From the NCBI RefSeq assembly GCF_003515075.1, contig NZ_QWLV01000002.1:496001-560000 (forward strand): a stretch of 64,000 bases of DNA, read 5' to 3'. Position 1 is the first letter of the stretch. Every line of letters starts with the position of its first letter. The position numbers and the translations under genes were made by a program. The stretch comes from Sphingomonas gilva (lineage in GTDB: Bacteria > Pseudomonadota > Alphaproteobacteria > Sphingomonadales > Sphingomonadaceae). This document shows, in pieces, positions 45,461 to 54,541 of this stretch. The notes beneath the pieces are model-generated. The model searched no databases. It worked only from the letters and a program-made list of their open reading frames with translations, and was not told the origin of the DNA.

Positions 45461-45526
45461 TGGCACCCCCGGTTCGCTCGTTTAGGACGGCTCGTAACAG
45501 ACGAGACGATCACTTAGGAGACGCAA

Positions 45527-46681
45527 TTGACCGCGAACCTCGATTTCGCGCTCGGCGAGAATGCCGACATGATCCGCGAGACGACCGCGCGCTTCGCCGC
45601 CGATCGCATCGCCCCGCTCGCCGCGAAGGTCGACGCGGAGGACTGGTTCCCCCGCGATCTGTGGACCGAAATGGGCGCGCTCGGCCTGCACGGCATCACC
45701 GTGCCGGAGGAGGATGGCGGGCTCGGCCTCGGCTATCTCGAACATGTCATCGCGGTCGAGGAGGTCAGCCGCGCCTCCGCCTCGGTCGGTCTTTCCTACG
45801 GCGCGCATTCGAACCTGTGCGTCAACCAGATCCGCCGCTGGGCCAATCCCGAGCAGAAGGCCAAATACCTGCCCAAGCTGATCTCCGGCGAGCATGTCGG
45901 CAGCCTCGCCATGTCCGAAGCGGGCGCGGGATCGGACGTCGTCGGCATGAAGCTGAAGGCCGATGCCGTCCAGGGTGGCTATGTCCTCAACGGCACCAAA
46001 TTCTGGATCACCAACGCAGCCTATGCGGACACTTTGGTGGTCTATGCCAAGACCGGCGAGGGCAGCCGCGGCATCACCGCCTTCCTGATCGAAAAGGACA
46101 TGCCCGGCTTCTCGATCGGCCAAAAGATCGACAAGATGGGCATGCGCGGATCACCCACCGCCGAGCTGGTGTTCAACGATTGCGAGGTTCCGGAAGAGAA
46201 CGTCATGGGGCCGGCCAATGGCGGCGTTGGGGTGCTGATGTCGGGGCTCGACTACGAACGTGTCGTGCTGTCGGGCATCCAGATCGGCATCATGCAGGCC
46301 TGCCTCGACACGGTCGTGCCCTATGTCCGCGAGCGCAAGCAGTTCGGCAAGCCGATCGGCAGCTTCCAGCTGATCCAGGCCAAGGTGGCCGACATGTACG
46401 TCGCGCTCAATTCGGCGCGCGCCTATGTCTATGCGGTGGCCAAGGCATGCGATGCCGGCAAGACGACGCGCTTCGACGCGGCGGGCGCGATCCTGCTGGC
46501 GAGCGAAAATGCCGTGAAGGTCTCTCTGGAAGCGATCCAGGCGCTGGGCGGCGCGGGATATACCAAAGACTGGCCGGTCGAACGCTATATGCGCGACGCC
46601 AAGCTGCTCGACATCGGCGCGGGCACCAACGAGGTCCGCCGCATGCTGATCGGCCGCGAGCTGATCGGGGCGGTTGGCTAG
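45527..46681 (+). CDS. ivd: Isovaleryl-CoA dehydrogenase
   Basis: A TTG start with TAGGAG seven bases upstream gives 384 residues. It is an acyl-CoA dehydrogenase: LAMSEAGAGSDVVGMKLKA and FWITNAAYADTLVVYAKTG in the middle domain, LDYERVVLSGIQIGIMQACL with the active-site region of the isovaleryl type, and GGAGYTKDWPVERYMRDAKL in the C-terminal domain. It converts isovaleryl-CoA to 3-methylcrotonyl-CoA in leucine breakdown. Both carboxylase subunits for the next step follow at 49-54 kb. Confidence 0.88.
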   Translation: MTANLDFALGENADMIRETTARFAADRIAPLAAKVDAEDWFPRDLWTEMGALGLHGITVPEEDGGLGLGYLEHVIAVEEVSRASASVGLSYGAHSNLCVNQIRRWANPEQKAKYLPKLISGEHVGSLAMSEAGAGSDVVGMKLKADAVQGGYVLNGTKFWITNAAYADTLVVYAKTGEGSRGITAFLIEKDMPGFSIGQKIDKMGMRGSPTAELVFNDCEVPEENVMGPANGGVGVLMSGLDYERVVLSGIQIGIMQACLDTVVPYVRERKQFGKPIGSFQLIQAKVADMYVALNSARAYVYAVAKACDAGKTTRFDAAGAILLASENAVKVSLEAIQALGGAGYTKDWPVERYMRDAKLLDIGAGTNEVRRMLIGRELIGAVG

Positions 46682-46685
46682 CGGC

Positions 46686-47021
46686 TCACCGTCCAATGAA
46701 CAGGAAGCCGACGCCGCCCATGATACAGGCGAAGGCGGCCAGGTGGCGCCAGTGCAGCGGCTCGCCCAGCACCGTCACCATGAACACGCCGAACACGACC
46801 AGCGCGATCGCCTCCTGCGTGATCTTGAGCTGGCCCGGCGTCCAGCCGCTCGCATAGCCGACGCGGTTGGCCGGCACCGCGAAGCAGTATTCCACCAGCG
46901 CGATCGCCCAGCTGATTAGGATCACGACCAGGATCGGCTTCTCCATCCCGCCTTTCAGATGCCAGTACCAGGCGATCGTCATGAAGATGTTGGAGATGAG
47001 CAGCAGGATGAAGGTGGTCAT
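46686..47021 (-). CDS. DUF486-family small membrane protein (DMT type)
   Basis: The ATG at 47021 gives 111 residues with four hydrophobic helices. Motifs are NIFMTIAWYWHLK in helix 1, ISWAIALVEYCFAVPANR in helix 2 and IMGGVGFLF at the end, typical of the DUF486 family related to small multidrug transporters. It is convergent with isovaleryl-CoA dehydrogenase, four bases apart. Function unknown. Confidence 0.83.
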   Translation of the reverse strand: MTTFILLLISNIFMTIAWYWHLKGGMEKPILVVILISWAIALVEYCFAVPANRVGYASGWTPGQLKITQEAIALVVFGVFMVTVLGEPLHWRHLAAFACIMGGVGFLFIGR

Positions 47022-47100
47022 GCTTGGCCTCGCCGGATTGCCTGAGGCGGCCTCTGGCGATGCGGGGGTTCGGGCGCAAGCGGTGTAACGAAGGCAGCGA

Positions 47101-47236
47101 AATACCTCCCCGAGATGGGGAGGGTGACAATGCGCAGCATGGTGGAGGGGGAGCGCCATCAACGCTGCGCCAGCGGCCGCCCCCGTCCACCACGCCGCTT
47201 CGCGACGCGGTCCCCCTCCCCGTGCCGGGGAGGTAT
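47101..47236. repeat. Paired CCTCCCCG palindromic repeat (compact copy)
   Basis: Two inverted half-elements face each other. The left begins AATACCTCCCCGAGATGGGG and continues to GGTGGAGGGG; the right runs from GTCCACC through GGTCCCCCTCCCCGTGCC to GGGGAGGTATT. About 40 bases lie between the halves. Related copies occur at 57591-57722 and, split by a gene, at 51025-51519. Confidence 0.7.
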
Positions 47237-47243
47237 TGTGAGC

Positions 47244-49277
47244 CTACCAGACCCTGACCCGCGCCTCCGGCTCCAGGTACAGCTTCTCGCCCGGCTTCGC
47301 CCCGAAGCTCGTGTACCACGCGTCGAGATTGCGCACCGTCTCCGCGCGCCAGCGGCCGGGGGAGTGGCCGTCCGCCGCGATGATCGCGCGCAGCGTCGCC
47401 TCGCGGGTCTTCTCGCGCCGGCTCTGGGCATAGGCGAGGAAGAAGCGCTGGTCGCCGGTCAGCCCGTCGATCACCGGCGCGGGCTTGCCGCCCAGCGAGG
47501 CGTGATAGGCGTCGTACGCCGCCGCCAGCCCGGCCAGGTCGGCGATGTTTTCGCCCAGCGTCAGCTCGCCGTTGAGGTTGAGCCCCGGGAACGCCTCATA
47601 GGCGTCATATTGCTTCACCAGCGCGTCGCCCGCCTGCTTGAACCGCGCCATGTCGGCCTCGGTCCACCAGTTGCGCACGCGCCCGTCGGCGTCGAAATCG
47701 GCGCCGAGATTGTCGAAGCTGTGGCTCACCTCATGGCCGATCACCGATCCGATCGATCCATAGTTGAACGCGGGGTCCGCCGCCGGATCGTAGAAGGGCG
47801 GCTCCAGGATGCCGGCGGGAAAGTTCATCGCGTTCTGCAGCGGCAGGAACACCGCATTCACCGTCTGCGGCGACATCCACCATTCGGCCTTGTCGACCGG
47901 CTTGCCGATCTTCGCCAGCTGATGGCGATACTCGAACTCGCCCGCGCGCCAGGCGTTGCCGAAGGCGTCGCCCGGCTTGACCTCGAACGATGCATAGTCG
48001 CGCCACGTCTCTGGATAGCCGACGCCGACGATCAGCGTCTCGATCTTGCGCCGCGCCTCGGCCTTGGTCGCCGGCGCCATCCAGTCGATGCCCTGCAGCC
48101 TCTTGTCGAACGCCGCCTTGATGTTGGCGACCATCGCCTCGATGTCCGCCTTCGACTTCGCCGGGAAATGCTTCGCGACATAGATCCGCCCGACCGCGTC
48201 GCCCAGCGCGCCGCTGGTCGCGGAGATGGCGCGCTTGTCGCGCGGGCGCGGCTGCTGCGCGCCCGACAGCACCTTGCCGTAGAAGCCGAAGCGCAGATCG
48301 TCATAGGCCTTGGGCAGCACGCCGGCGAAGCGGCTGGCGATGTGGAACTTCATCCAGTCCTTCCACACCTCGATCGGCTCCCTGCCGACCAGCGCGGCGA
48401 TCTTCGTCGTCGGCGCCGCGTGCCAGGCGATGAACTGCTGCTGCTCGCCCAGCCGTGCCCCTTCGAAGAAGGCGTCCCAGTCGATCCCCGGCGCCTTGGC
48501 GGAGAAGTCCGCGCGGCTCCAGCCTTCCGCCTTCTTCGCGTCCTGCGCCTCGACCGCGGGCAGGTGCGCCTGGGCGATCTTCGTCTCCAGCGCCATGATC
48601 CGCGCGGCGCGCGCATCGGCGTCGCTCCAGCCGAGCTGCTTGAGCATCGCCGCGACATAGCCCTGATAGGCGGCGCGCACCTTCGCCATTTCGGGCGCAT
48701 CGGACAGGTAATAGTCGCGCTCTGGCATCCCCAGCCCCCCCTGCAGCAGATAGGGCACCGTCACGGTCGGGTCCTGCAGCGCCTGCGACACGAATATGCC
48801 GAACAGATTCTCGGTCCAGAAATTGGTGGCGTTCAGGGGGTCGGCATCGGCGCGCATCGACGCGCCCAGCGCCAGCGACAGCGCGCGCCGGTCGGCGATC
48901 CGGTCGATCGCGGCGAACGGCGCCTTCAGCGGCTCGGTGCCGCGCCGCTCGATCGCCGCGGTGTCCCGATAGGCGGCATAATAGTCGGCGATCTTCTGCC
49001 CGTCGGCGCCCGCCTCGGCCCTGCCCTCACCCTTGGCGATGATGTCGATGTTGCGCTGCTCGACCAGCTGGGCGACGGTGACGAAGGTGCCGATGCTGGT
49101 GCGGTCGGCCGGGATCTCGGTCCGCTCGCGCCAGCCGCCATTGGCGTAGATGTCGAAGCTGTCGCCCGGCTCCGCTGTCTTGTCGAGCCCTTCCAGGTCG
49201 ACGCCGACGGTGCCGGTCTGGGCGAAGACGGGCGCGGTGGTCAGCAGAAATAGTGTCAGCAGAAACGAACGGCGCAT
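47244..49277 (-). CDS. Secreted M13-family (neprilysin-like) zinc metallopeptidase
   Basis: A 677-residue protein with a signal peptide (MRRSFLLTLFLLTTAPVFAQ). Catalytic signatures are the zinc motif HEVSH (His515, Glu516, His519), the third-ligand motif ENIADLAG and the substrate-binding NAVFLPLQNAMNFPAGIL. M13 peptidases cleave short peptides in the periplasm. The gene is transcribed opposite to the leucine genes on both sides and seems unrelated to them. Length is normal for the family. Confidence 0.92.
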   Translation of the reverse strand: MRRSFLLTLFLLTTAPVFAQTGTVGVDLEGLDKTAEPGDSFDIYANGGWRERTEIPADRTSIGTFVTVAQLVEQRNIDIIAKGEGRAEAGADGQKIADYYAAYRDTAAIERRGTEPLKAPFAAIDRIADRRALSLALGASMRADADPLNATNFWTENLFGIFVSQALQDPTVTVPYLLQGGLGMPERDYYLSDAPEMAKVRAAYQGYVAAMLKQLGWSDADARAARIMALETKIAQAHLPAVEAQDAKKAEGWSRADFSAKAPGIDWDAFFEGARLGEQQQFIAWHAAPTTKIAALVGREPIEVWKDWMKFHIASRFAGVLPKAYDDLRFGFYGKVLSGAQQPRPRDKRAISATSGALGDAVGRIYVAKHFPAKSKADIEAMVANIKAAFDKRLQGIDWMAPATKAEARRKIETLIVGVGYPETWRDYASFEVKPGDAFGNAWRAGEFEYRHQLAKIGKPVDKAEWWMSPQTVNAVFLPLQNAMNFPAGILEPPFYDPAADPAFNYGSIGSVIGHEVSHSFDNLGADFDADGRVRNWWTEADMARFKQAGDALVKQYDAYEAFPGLNLNGELTLGENIADLAGLAAAYDAYHASLGGKPAPVIDGLTGDQRFFLAYAQSRREKTREATLRAIIAADGHSPGRWRAETVRNLDAWYTSFGAKPGEKLYLEPEARVRVW

Positions 49278-49404
49278 GGGAAAACCCTTCTCGACAGGTG
49301 TGTGACGTGAGCGCTACACCCGCACCCGCGTGCGGGCCAGCGCCTTTCCTTTCGCCGATCGTGTGGCTAGGCGGATTCCGCAAGAACGAACAAATGGAGA
49401 GGGC

Positions 49405-51006
49405 ATGAGCGGACCGGTGCTGGATACCAGGCTATCGGCCGAGAGCGAGGGATTCCGCGCCAATGCCGCCCATAACCGCGCGCTGGCGGCGCAGCTCCGC
49501 GCCGACGTCGCAAAGGCGGCGCTGGGCGGCAACGACAAGGCGCGCGAACGTCACACCGCGCGCGGCAAGCTCCTCCCCCGCGACCGTGTCGGGTGGCTGC
49601 TCGATCCTGGCTCGCCCTTCCTTGAGATCGGCCAGCTCGCCGCTTGCGACATGTATGGCGGAGAGGTGCCCGGCGCGGGGATGATCGCCGGCATCGGCCG
49701 CGTCTCGGGCCGACAGGTGATGATCGTGTGCAACGACGCCACGGTGAAGGGCGGCACCTATTATCCGATGACGGTCAAGAAGCATCTCCGCGCGCAGGAG
49801 ATCGCCGAGGCCAACCGGCTACCGTGCATCTATCTGGTCGACAGCGGCGGGGCGAACCTGCCGCACCAGGCCGAGGTGTTCCCCGACCGCGACCATTTCG
49901 GCCGCATCTTCTTCAATCAGGCCAACATGTCCGCGCTCGGCATCCCGCAGATCGCCTGCGTGATGGGCAGCTGCACCGCCGGCGGCGCCTATGTGCCGGC
50001 GATGAGCGACGAGAGCGTGATCGTGCGCAATCAGGGCACCATCTTCCTCGCCGGGCCGCCGCTGGTGAAGGCCGCGACCGGCGAGGAGATCAGCGCGGAG
50101 GATTTGGGCGGCGGCGATCTCCATGCCAGGAAATCGGGCGTGGTCGATCACCTCGCCGAGAATGACGAGCATGCGCTCACCATCGTCCGCGACATCGCCA
50201 GCCACCTCCCCGCCAACCGTGTGCCCGACATCGCGCTCAAGGACCCGCGCCCGCCCAGGTTCGATGCCGAGGACCTCTACGGCATCATCCCGCAGGATGT
50301 CCGCGCGCCCTATGACGTGCACGAGGTGATCGCCCGGCTGGTCGACGGCAGCGAGTTCCACGAATTCAAGGCGCTCTACGGATCGAGCCTGGTCTGCGGC
50401 TTCGCCCATATCTGGGGCATGCCCGTCGCGATCCTCGCCAACAACGGCGTGCTGTTCAGCGAGAGCGCGGTCAAGGGCGCGCACTTCATCGAACTTGCCT
50501 GCCAGCGCCGCGTGCCTTTGCTGTTCCTCCAGAACATCTCCGGCTTCATGGTCGGCGGCAAATACGAGGCCGAAGGCATTGCCAAACATGGCGCAAAGCT
50601 GGTGACGGCGGTCGCGACGGCAACTGTCCCCAAGGTGACGATCCTCATCGGCGGCAGTTTCGGCGCGGGCAATTACGGCATGTGCGGCCGCGCCTATTCC
50701 CCGCGTTTCCTGTTCGCCTGGCCCAACAGTCGCATCAGCGTGATGGGCGGCGAACAGGCCGCGAGCGTGCTCGCGACGGTCCACCGCGACGCCGACGGCT
50801 GGACGCCGGAACAGGCCGAAGCCTTCAAGCAACCCATCCGCGACGACTACGAAGCCCAGGGCAACCCCTGGCATGCGACGGCGCGCTTGTGGGACGACGG
50901 CATCATCGACCCGGCGCAGACGCGCGACGTTCTGGGCTTGGCCTTCGCGGCATGCCTCAACGCGCCGATCCCCGAGACGCCGAGGTTCGGCGTGTTCCGG
51001 ATGTGA
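49405..51006 (+). CDS. mccB: Methylcrotonyl-CoA carboxylase, carboxyltransferase (beta) subunit
   Basis: The ATG at 49405 after GGAGAGGG gives 533 residues, usual for MccB. Two crotonase-type halves are seen: N-terminal [16 protein letters not shown] and [20 protein letters not shown]-terminal [19 protein letters not shown] and [19 protein letters not shown]. It transfers carboxyl from biotin to 3-methylcrotonyl-CoA in leucine degradation with the alpha subunit encoded at 52000. The DUF559 and DUF4440 genes and a repeat pair separate the two subunits. Confidence 0.92.
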   Translation: MSGPVLDTRLSAESEGFRANAAHNRALAAQLRADVAKAALGGNDKARERHTARGKLLPRDRVGWLLDPGSPFLEIGQLAACDMYGGEVPGAGMIAGIGRVSGRQVMIVCNDATVKGGTYYPMTVKKHLRAQEIAEANRLPCIYLVDSGGANLPHQAEVFPDRDHFGRIFFNQANMSALGIPQIACVMGSCTAGGAYVPAMSDESVIVRNQGTIFLAGPPLVKAATGEEISAEDLGGGDLHARKSGVVDHLAENDEHALTIVRDIASHLPANRVPDIALKDPRPPRFDAEDLYGIIPQDVRAPYDVHEVIARLVDGSEFHEFKALYGSSLVCGFAHIWGMPVAILANNGVLFSESAVKGAHFIELACQRRVPLLFLQNISGFMVGGKYEAEGIAKHGAKLVTAVATATVPKVTILIGGSFGAGNYGMCGRAYSPRFLFAWPNSRISVMGGEQAASVLATVHRDADGWTPEQAEAFKQPIRDDYEAQGNPWHATARLWDDGIIDPAQTRDVLGLAFAACLNAPIPETPRFGVFRM

Positions 51007-51020
51007 TGGAGAAGCATATC

Positions 51021-51455
51021 CTAAAATTCCTCCCCGAGCTTGTCTCGGGGAGGGGGACCGCCCGGCGCAGTCGGGTGGTGGAGGGGCAATCGCGAACGCG
51101 CGTTGGCCACGATCCCTCGTACAACGGAATCCAAATCTCGCAAAACTTCGAGGGCGGGGATGCGCATCGTCTCGATGCCGAACTGCGCGAACCACGCATC
51201 GCGTACGGCGTCGCGAACCGGCCGGTCGCCGCGCGAATGCGCCTCTCCGTCAATCTCGATCGCCAGGCGTGCGTCGCCGCAATAGAAATCGAGCGTGCAA
51301 TTTCCGCTCGGATGCTGCTTGCGAAACTTGAGCCCGTCGGGCCGCTCGCGCAGGACTCGCCACAGAAGAACCTCGGGCAACGTCATCTCTCTGCGAAACT
51401 TCCGCGCCCGTTTGACGCCGCCCGGCTTCGGCTTCGGCGCAACATCTTTGAACAT
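51021..51455 (-). CDS. DUF559 (VSR-like endonuclease-fold) protein
   Basis: A 144-residue protein of the DUF559 family: ARKFRREMTLPEVLLWRVLR at the start, FRKQHPSGNCTLDFYCGDAR and LAIEIDGEAHSRGDRPVRDA in the core (Asp/Glu residues as in VSR-type nucleases), then MRIPALEVLRDLDSVV. The last 20 codons run into the left repeat half, so the C-terminus (HHPTAPGGPPPRDKLGEEF) is partly encoded by repeat DNA. It lies between the two halves of a repeat that is compact elsewhere. Confidence 0.75.
   Translation of the reverse strand: MFKDVAPKPKPGGVKRARKFRREMTLPEVLLWRVLRERPDGLKFRKQHPSGNCTLDFYCGDARLAIEIDGEAHSRGDRPVRDAVRDAWFAQFGIETMRIPALEVLRDLDSVVRGIVANARSRLPLHHPTAPGGPPPRDKLGEEF
51025..51086. repeat. Left half of a split CCTCCCCG palindromic repeat
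   Basis: AATTCCTCCCCGAGC...CGGGGAGG hairpin plus the GGTGGAGGGG end. It has the same design as the left halves at 47101 and 57591, but here the right half is found 377 bases further on, beyond the DUF559 gene. Confidence 0.65.
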
Positions 51456-51462
51456 CGCAATA

Positions 51463-51519
51463 GCCCCTCCACCATGCTTCGCATGGTCCCCCTCCCCGAG
51501 ACAAGCTCGGGGAGGAATT
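51463..51519. repeat. Right half of the split CCTCCCCG palindromic repeat
   Basis: GCCCCTCCACC, a short CATGCTTCGCATG hairpin, and the CCCCGAGACAAGCTCGGGG palindrome followed by AGGAATT. The sequence is nearly identical to the right half at 57591-57722, up to the palindrome arms. Confidence 0.65.
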
Positions 51520-51535
51520 GAAGAAGGAATGCGTC

Positions 51536-52003
51536 ATGCGCCTTAGCCTCCTCCTCCCTATCCTCCTCATCGCCACCCCCGCCGCCGCGCAGGATCACGC
51601 CTCGGCAGAGGACTCCGCCGCGGTGCTCAAGACCATCGACGCGATGTTCGCCGCGCTCACCGCGAAGGACGAGGCTGGTATCCTCGCCGTCACCGATCCG
51701 GCCGGGAAGGCCACCGGCACCACCGGCACCGATGCCGGCGAGCATCGCATCAGCCACATCGACTGGGCCGGATTCGCCAAGCGGCTCGCAGCGATCCAAG
51801 GCGTTCCGGTCGAGCGCAACATCGATCCGCACGTCCATGTCGACGGCGACATCGCGATGGTGTGGACGCCCTATGTGTTCACATTGGACGGCAAATTCTC
51901 CCACTGCGGCACCAACCATTTCGACCTGGTGCGCAAGGACGGTGCGTGGAAGATACTCAACGTCACCTGGACCCAGCGCAAGACGGGTTGTCCCGGCCAG
52001 TGA
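51536..52003 (+). CDS. Exported DUF4440/SnoaL-like (NTF2-fold) protein
   Basis: The ATG at 51536 has AGAAGGA upstream and starts a signal peptide (MRLSLLLPILLIATPAAAQ), giving 155 residues. The mature part (VLKTIDAMFAALTAKDEAGI, FDLVRKDGAWKILNVTW) is typical of the DUF4440/NTF2-like fold. Its stop overlaps the GTG start of the carboxylase alpha subunit (GTGA). It is unrelated to leucine catabolism by sequence; a periplasmic role is likely. Confidence 0.78.
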   Translation: MRLSLLLPILLIATPAAAQDHASAEDSAAVLKTIDAMFAALTAKDEAGILAVTDPAGKATGTTGTDAGEHRISHIDWAGFAKRLAAIQGVPVERNIDPHVHVDGDIAMVWTPYVFTLDGKFSHCGTNHFDLVRKDGAWKILNVTWTQRKTGCPGQ

Positions 52004-53937
52004 TCCAATCGCTGCTGATCGCCAATCGCGGCGAGATCGCCTGCCGCATCATCCGCACGGCGCGGGCGATGGGGGTGCGCACCGTCGCGGTCTATTCGGA
52101 CGCCGACGCCAAGGCGCTGCATGTGCGCCAGGCCGATGAGGCGGTGCATATCGGCCCGTCCCCGGCGCGCGAAAGCTATCTGGTCGGCGACAAGATCATC
52201 GCAGCCGCGAAGCAAACCGGCGCGGAGGCGATCCATCCCGGCTACGGCTTCCTATCCGAGAACGCCGATTTCGCACAAGCCGTGATCGATGCCGGGCTGG
52301 TCTGGGTCGGCCCCGCCCCCGACAGCATTCGCGCGATGGGGCTGAAGGACGCCGCCAAGGCGCGCATGATCGCTGCGGGCGTGCCGGTCACCCCCGGCTA
52401 TCTCGGCGAGGATCAGTCGCCCGAGCGGCTGCAGGCGGAGGCCGACGCGATCGGCTATCCCGTCCTCATCAAGGCGGTCGCGGGGGGCGGCGGCAAGGGG
52501 ATGCGGCGGGTGGAGAGCGCCGCCGACTTCGCCGATGCGCTCCTGAGCTGCCAGCGCGAGGCCGCCTCCTCGTTCGGCGACGATCGCGTGCTCATCGAGA
52601 AATACATCCTCTCGCCGCGCCATATCGAGGTGCAGGTGTTCGGCGACGCGCACGGCAACGTCGTCCACCTGTTCGAGCGCGATTGCAGCCTCCAGCGCCG
52701 CCACCAGAAGGTGATCGAGGAAGCCCCCGCTCCCGGCATGGACGAGGCGACGCGGGAGGCGATCTGCGCCGCCGCCGTCCGCGCCGCCAAGGCGGTCGAC
52801 TATGTCGGCGCGGGCACCATCGAGTTCATCGCCGACGCCAGCGATGGGCTGAGGGCGGACCGCATCTGGTTCATGGAGATGAACACCCGCCTGCAGGTCG
52901 AGCACCCGGTGACCGAGGAGATCACCGGCGTCGATCTGGTCGAATGGCAGTTGCGGGTGGCGTCGGGCGAGGTGTTGCCCAAGCGGCAGGATGAACTCAG
53001 CATCGACGGCTGGGCGATCGAGGCGCGGCTGTATGCGGAGGATCCGAAAATCGGCTTTCTACCTAGCACTGGCCCGCTGACGCATGTGATGCTGCCGGAC
53101 CACCAAGTCCGCGTTGATACCGGCATCCACGAAGGCGGCGCTGTCACGCCGTTTTACGATCCAATGATTGCGAAGCTTATCGCCACCGGCAACGATCGCC
53201 CCGCCGCCATCGATCGATTGAGGAAGGCTTGTGAAACGACCGCCGTCTGGCCGGTCAAGACGAACGCCGCCTTTCTTGCCCGCTGCTTGGCCAATGAGCA
53301 GTTTCTGGCAGGCACGATGGATACCGGCTTACTGGCGGCCAGTGCTGAGATGCTGATTCCGCCCAATGACGTTCCCGATGCCGTCCTTCAGGCCGGCGCT
53401 ATGGCGATCACGACAAGATCATTGGGTGTAACTCCCCATCAGATTGGTGACACGCTGATTGGCGGTGACCTCGCTGCGGCGACACCGTGGACAGGTGCGT
53501 TCGGTTTTCGGCTCAATGCCGTGCCCCAACGTGTGATACATCTGCTAGCCGACGGGCACCTTGAAAGTGTCCAGATCGACAATCCCTGGGGTCAGTTGGA
53601 CGCATGGGTCGAGCTGGCCGACGATATGATCCTGAGCGGCGTGAACGATGGCCGTGTGTTCGCGATTTCGGAAGCGCGCGCTGCTGGAACCGCCACCGGC
53701 GCCGCCGCCGACGGCGCGATCCTCTCCCCCATGCCGGGCCGGATCATCGCGGTGGAGGTGGCGGCCGGCGCTTCGGTCGCCAAGGGGGAGAAGCTCGTCA
53801 CGCTGGAGGCGATGAAGATGGAGCATTCGCTCGTCGCGCCGTTCGACGGCGTCGTCGCGGAGCTGAATGCGGAGACCGGCGGCCAGGTCAGCGAAGGGGC
53901 GCTGCTGGTGCGGATCGAGCGGGCGGAGGAGGAATAG
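52000..53937 (+). CDS. mccA: Methylcrotonyl-CoA carboxylase, biotin-carrying (alpha) subunit
   Basis: A GTG start overlapping the previous stop gives 645 residues. Biotin carboxylase comes first (LIANRGEIACRIIRTARAMG, AVAGGGGKGMRRV, EMNTRLQVEHPVTEE), then a linking domain, and a biotinyl domain with Lys606 in EAMKMEHS. It carboxylates biotin with bicarbonate and ATP and works with MccB. The stretch from about 53040 to 53640 uses visibly more A/T-ending codons than both flanks, as if this part had been replaced by recombination. Confidence 0.9.
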   Translation: MIQSLLIANRGEIACRIIRTARAMGVRTVAVYSDADAKALHVRQADEAVHIGPSPARESYLVGDKIIAAAKQTGAEAIHPGYGFLSENADFAQAVIDAGLVWVGPAPDSIRAMGLKDAAKARMIAAGVPVTPGYLGEDQSPERLQAEADAIGYPVLIKAVAGGGGKGMRRVESAADFADALLSCQREAASSFGDDRVLIEKYILSPRHIEVQVFGDAHGNVVHLFERDCSLQRRHQKVIEEAPAPGMDEATREAICAAAVRAAKAVDYVGAGTIEFIADASDGLRADRIWFMEMNTRLQVEHPVTEEITGVDLVEWQLRVASGEVLPKRQDELSIDGWAIEARLYAEDPKIGFLPSTGPLTHVMLPDHQVRVDTGIHEGGAVTPFYDPMIAKLIATGNDRPAAIDRLRKACETTAVWPVKTNAAFLARCLANEQFLAGTMDTGLLAASAEMLIPPNDVPDAVLQAGAMAITTRSLGVTPHQIGDTLIGGDLAAATPWTGAFGFRLNAVPQRVIHLLADGHLESVQIDNPWGQLDAWVELADDMILSGVNDGRVFAISEARAAGTATGAAADGAILSPMPGRIIAVEVAAGASVAKGEKLVTLEAMKMEHSLVAPFDGVVAELNAETGGQVSEGALLVRIERAEEE

Positions 53938-53946
53938 CCACAATCT

Positions 53947-54037
53947 CGTCGCCCCTGCGCAGGCAGGGGCCGCTGGATTTGTGGCACAATCAACGCCGAG
54001 TATGCCGACAGCGGCCCCTGCCTGCGCAGGGGCGACG
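53947..54037. repeat. Perfect 29-base inverted repeat, CGTCGCCCCTGC family
   Basis: Arms at 53947-53975 and 54009-54037 are perfect reverse complements with a 33-base spacer. They contain the smaller palindrome CCCCTGCGCAGGCAGGGG. The element lies between convergent mccA and sufA genes, so it may end both transcripts. Such elements are common between sphingomonad genes. Confidence 0.75.
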
Positions 54038-54057
54038 GGCAATTCGTTCCCGCGCCG

Positions 54058-54417
54058 TCAAACCGTGAAACTCTCCCCGCACCCGCACGCGCCCTTGGCG
54101 TTGGGGTTGTTGAACACGAAGCCGGCGGCGAATTCGTCCTCGACCCAGTCCATCGTCGATCCGATGAGGTAGAGGACCGACGCGCCATCGACGAAGAAGC
54201 TGCCGCCCGGCGTCTCGATCCGTTCGTCCATCGGGTTCGCGGCGGTGACATAGTCGACCGAATAGGCCAGCCCCGAGCATCCCCGGCGCGGCGTGGAGAG
54301 CTTCACTCCGATCGCGTCGGCGGGCGCCTTGGCCATCAGATCGGCCACGCGCTGTTCGGCGGCGGCGGTCAGGATGATCGCGGCAGGGCGGGAGCGGAGC
54401 GTGGTGGCGGTAGTCAT
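54058..54417 (-). CDS. sufA: A-type iron-sulfur carrier SufA
   Basis: The ATG at 54417 gives 119 residues of the HesB/IscA family. Cluster-binding cysteines are Cys47 (RRGCSGLAY), Cys111 and Cys113 (GACGCGESF). It transfers or holds iron-sulfur clusters built by SufBCD. It is the last gene of the suf operon, 124 bases after sufT, with an imperfect inverted repeat in the gap. Confidence 0.9.
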   Translation of the reverse strand: MTTATTLRSRPAAIILTAAAEQRVADLMAKAPADAIGVKLSTPRRGCSGLAYSVDYVTAANPMDERIETPGGSFFVDGASVLYLIGSTMDWVEDEFAAGFVFNNPNAKGACGCGESFTV

Positions 54418-54432
54418 TCCCAATCCTTCCCC

Positions 54433-54499
54433 GTTCGTGTCGAGCGCAGTCGAGACACCGCGCCCAGGAACAGGTTTCTCGACTTCGCTCGAAACGAAC
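54433..54499. repeat. Imperfect 26-base inverted repeat, TCGAGCGAAGTCGAGA family
   Basis: Arms at 54433-54458 and 54474-54499 are reverse complements with three mismatches and a 15-base loop. It is located inside the suf operon between sufT and sufA, where it could form a strong RNA hairpin and change the expression of sufA. Confidence 0.65.
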
Positions 54500-54541
54500 G
54501 GCCTTCTTCAAACTCGATCAAAGTAGCACTTTGATCGAACC

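Noticed and set aside
47115..49253. Long plus-strand frame opposite the M13 peptidase
   Set aside because: Same GC-driven effect; the minus strand encodes a complete peptidase with signal peptide and zinc motif.
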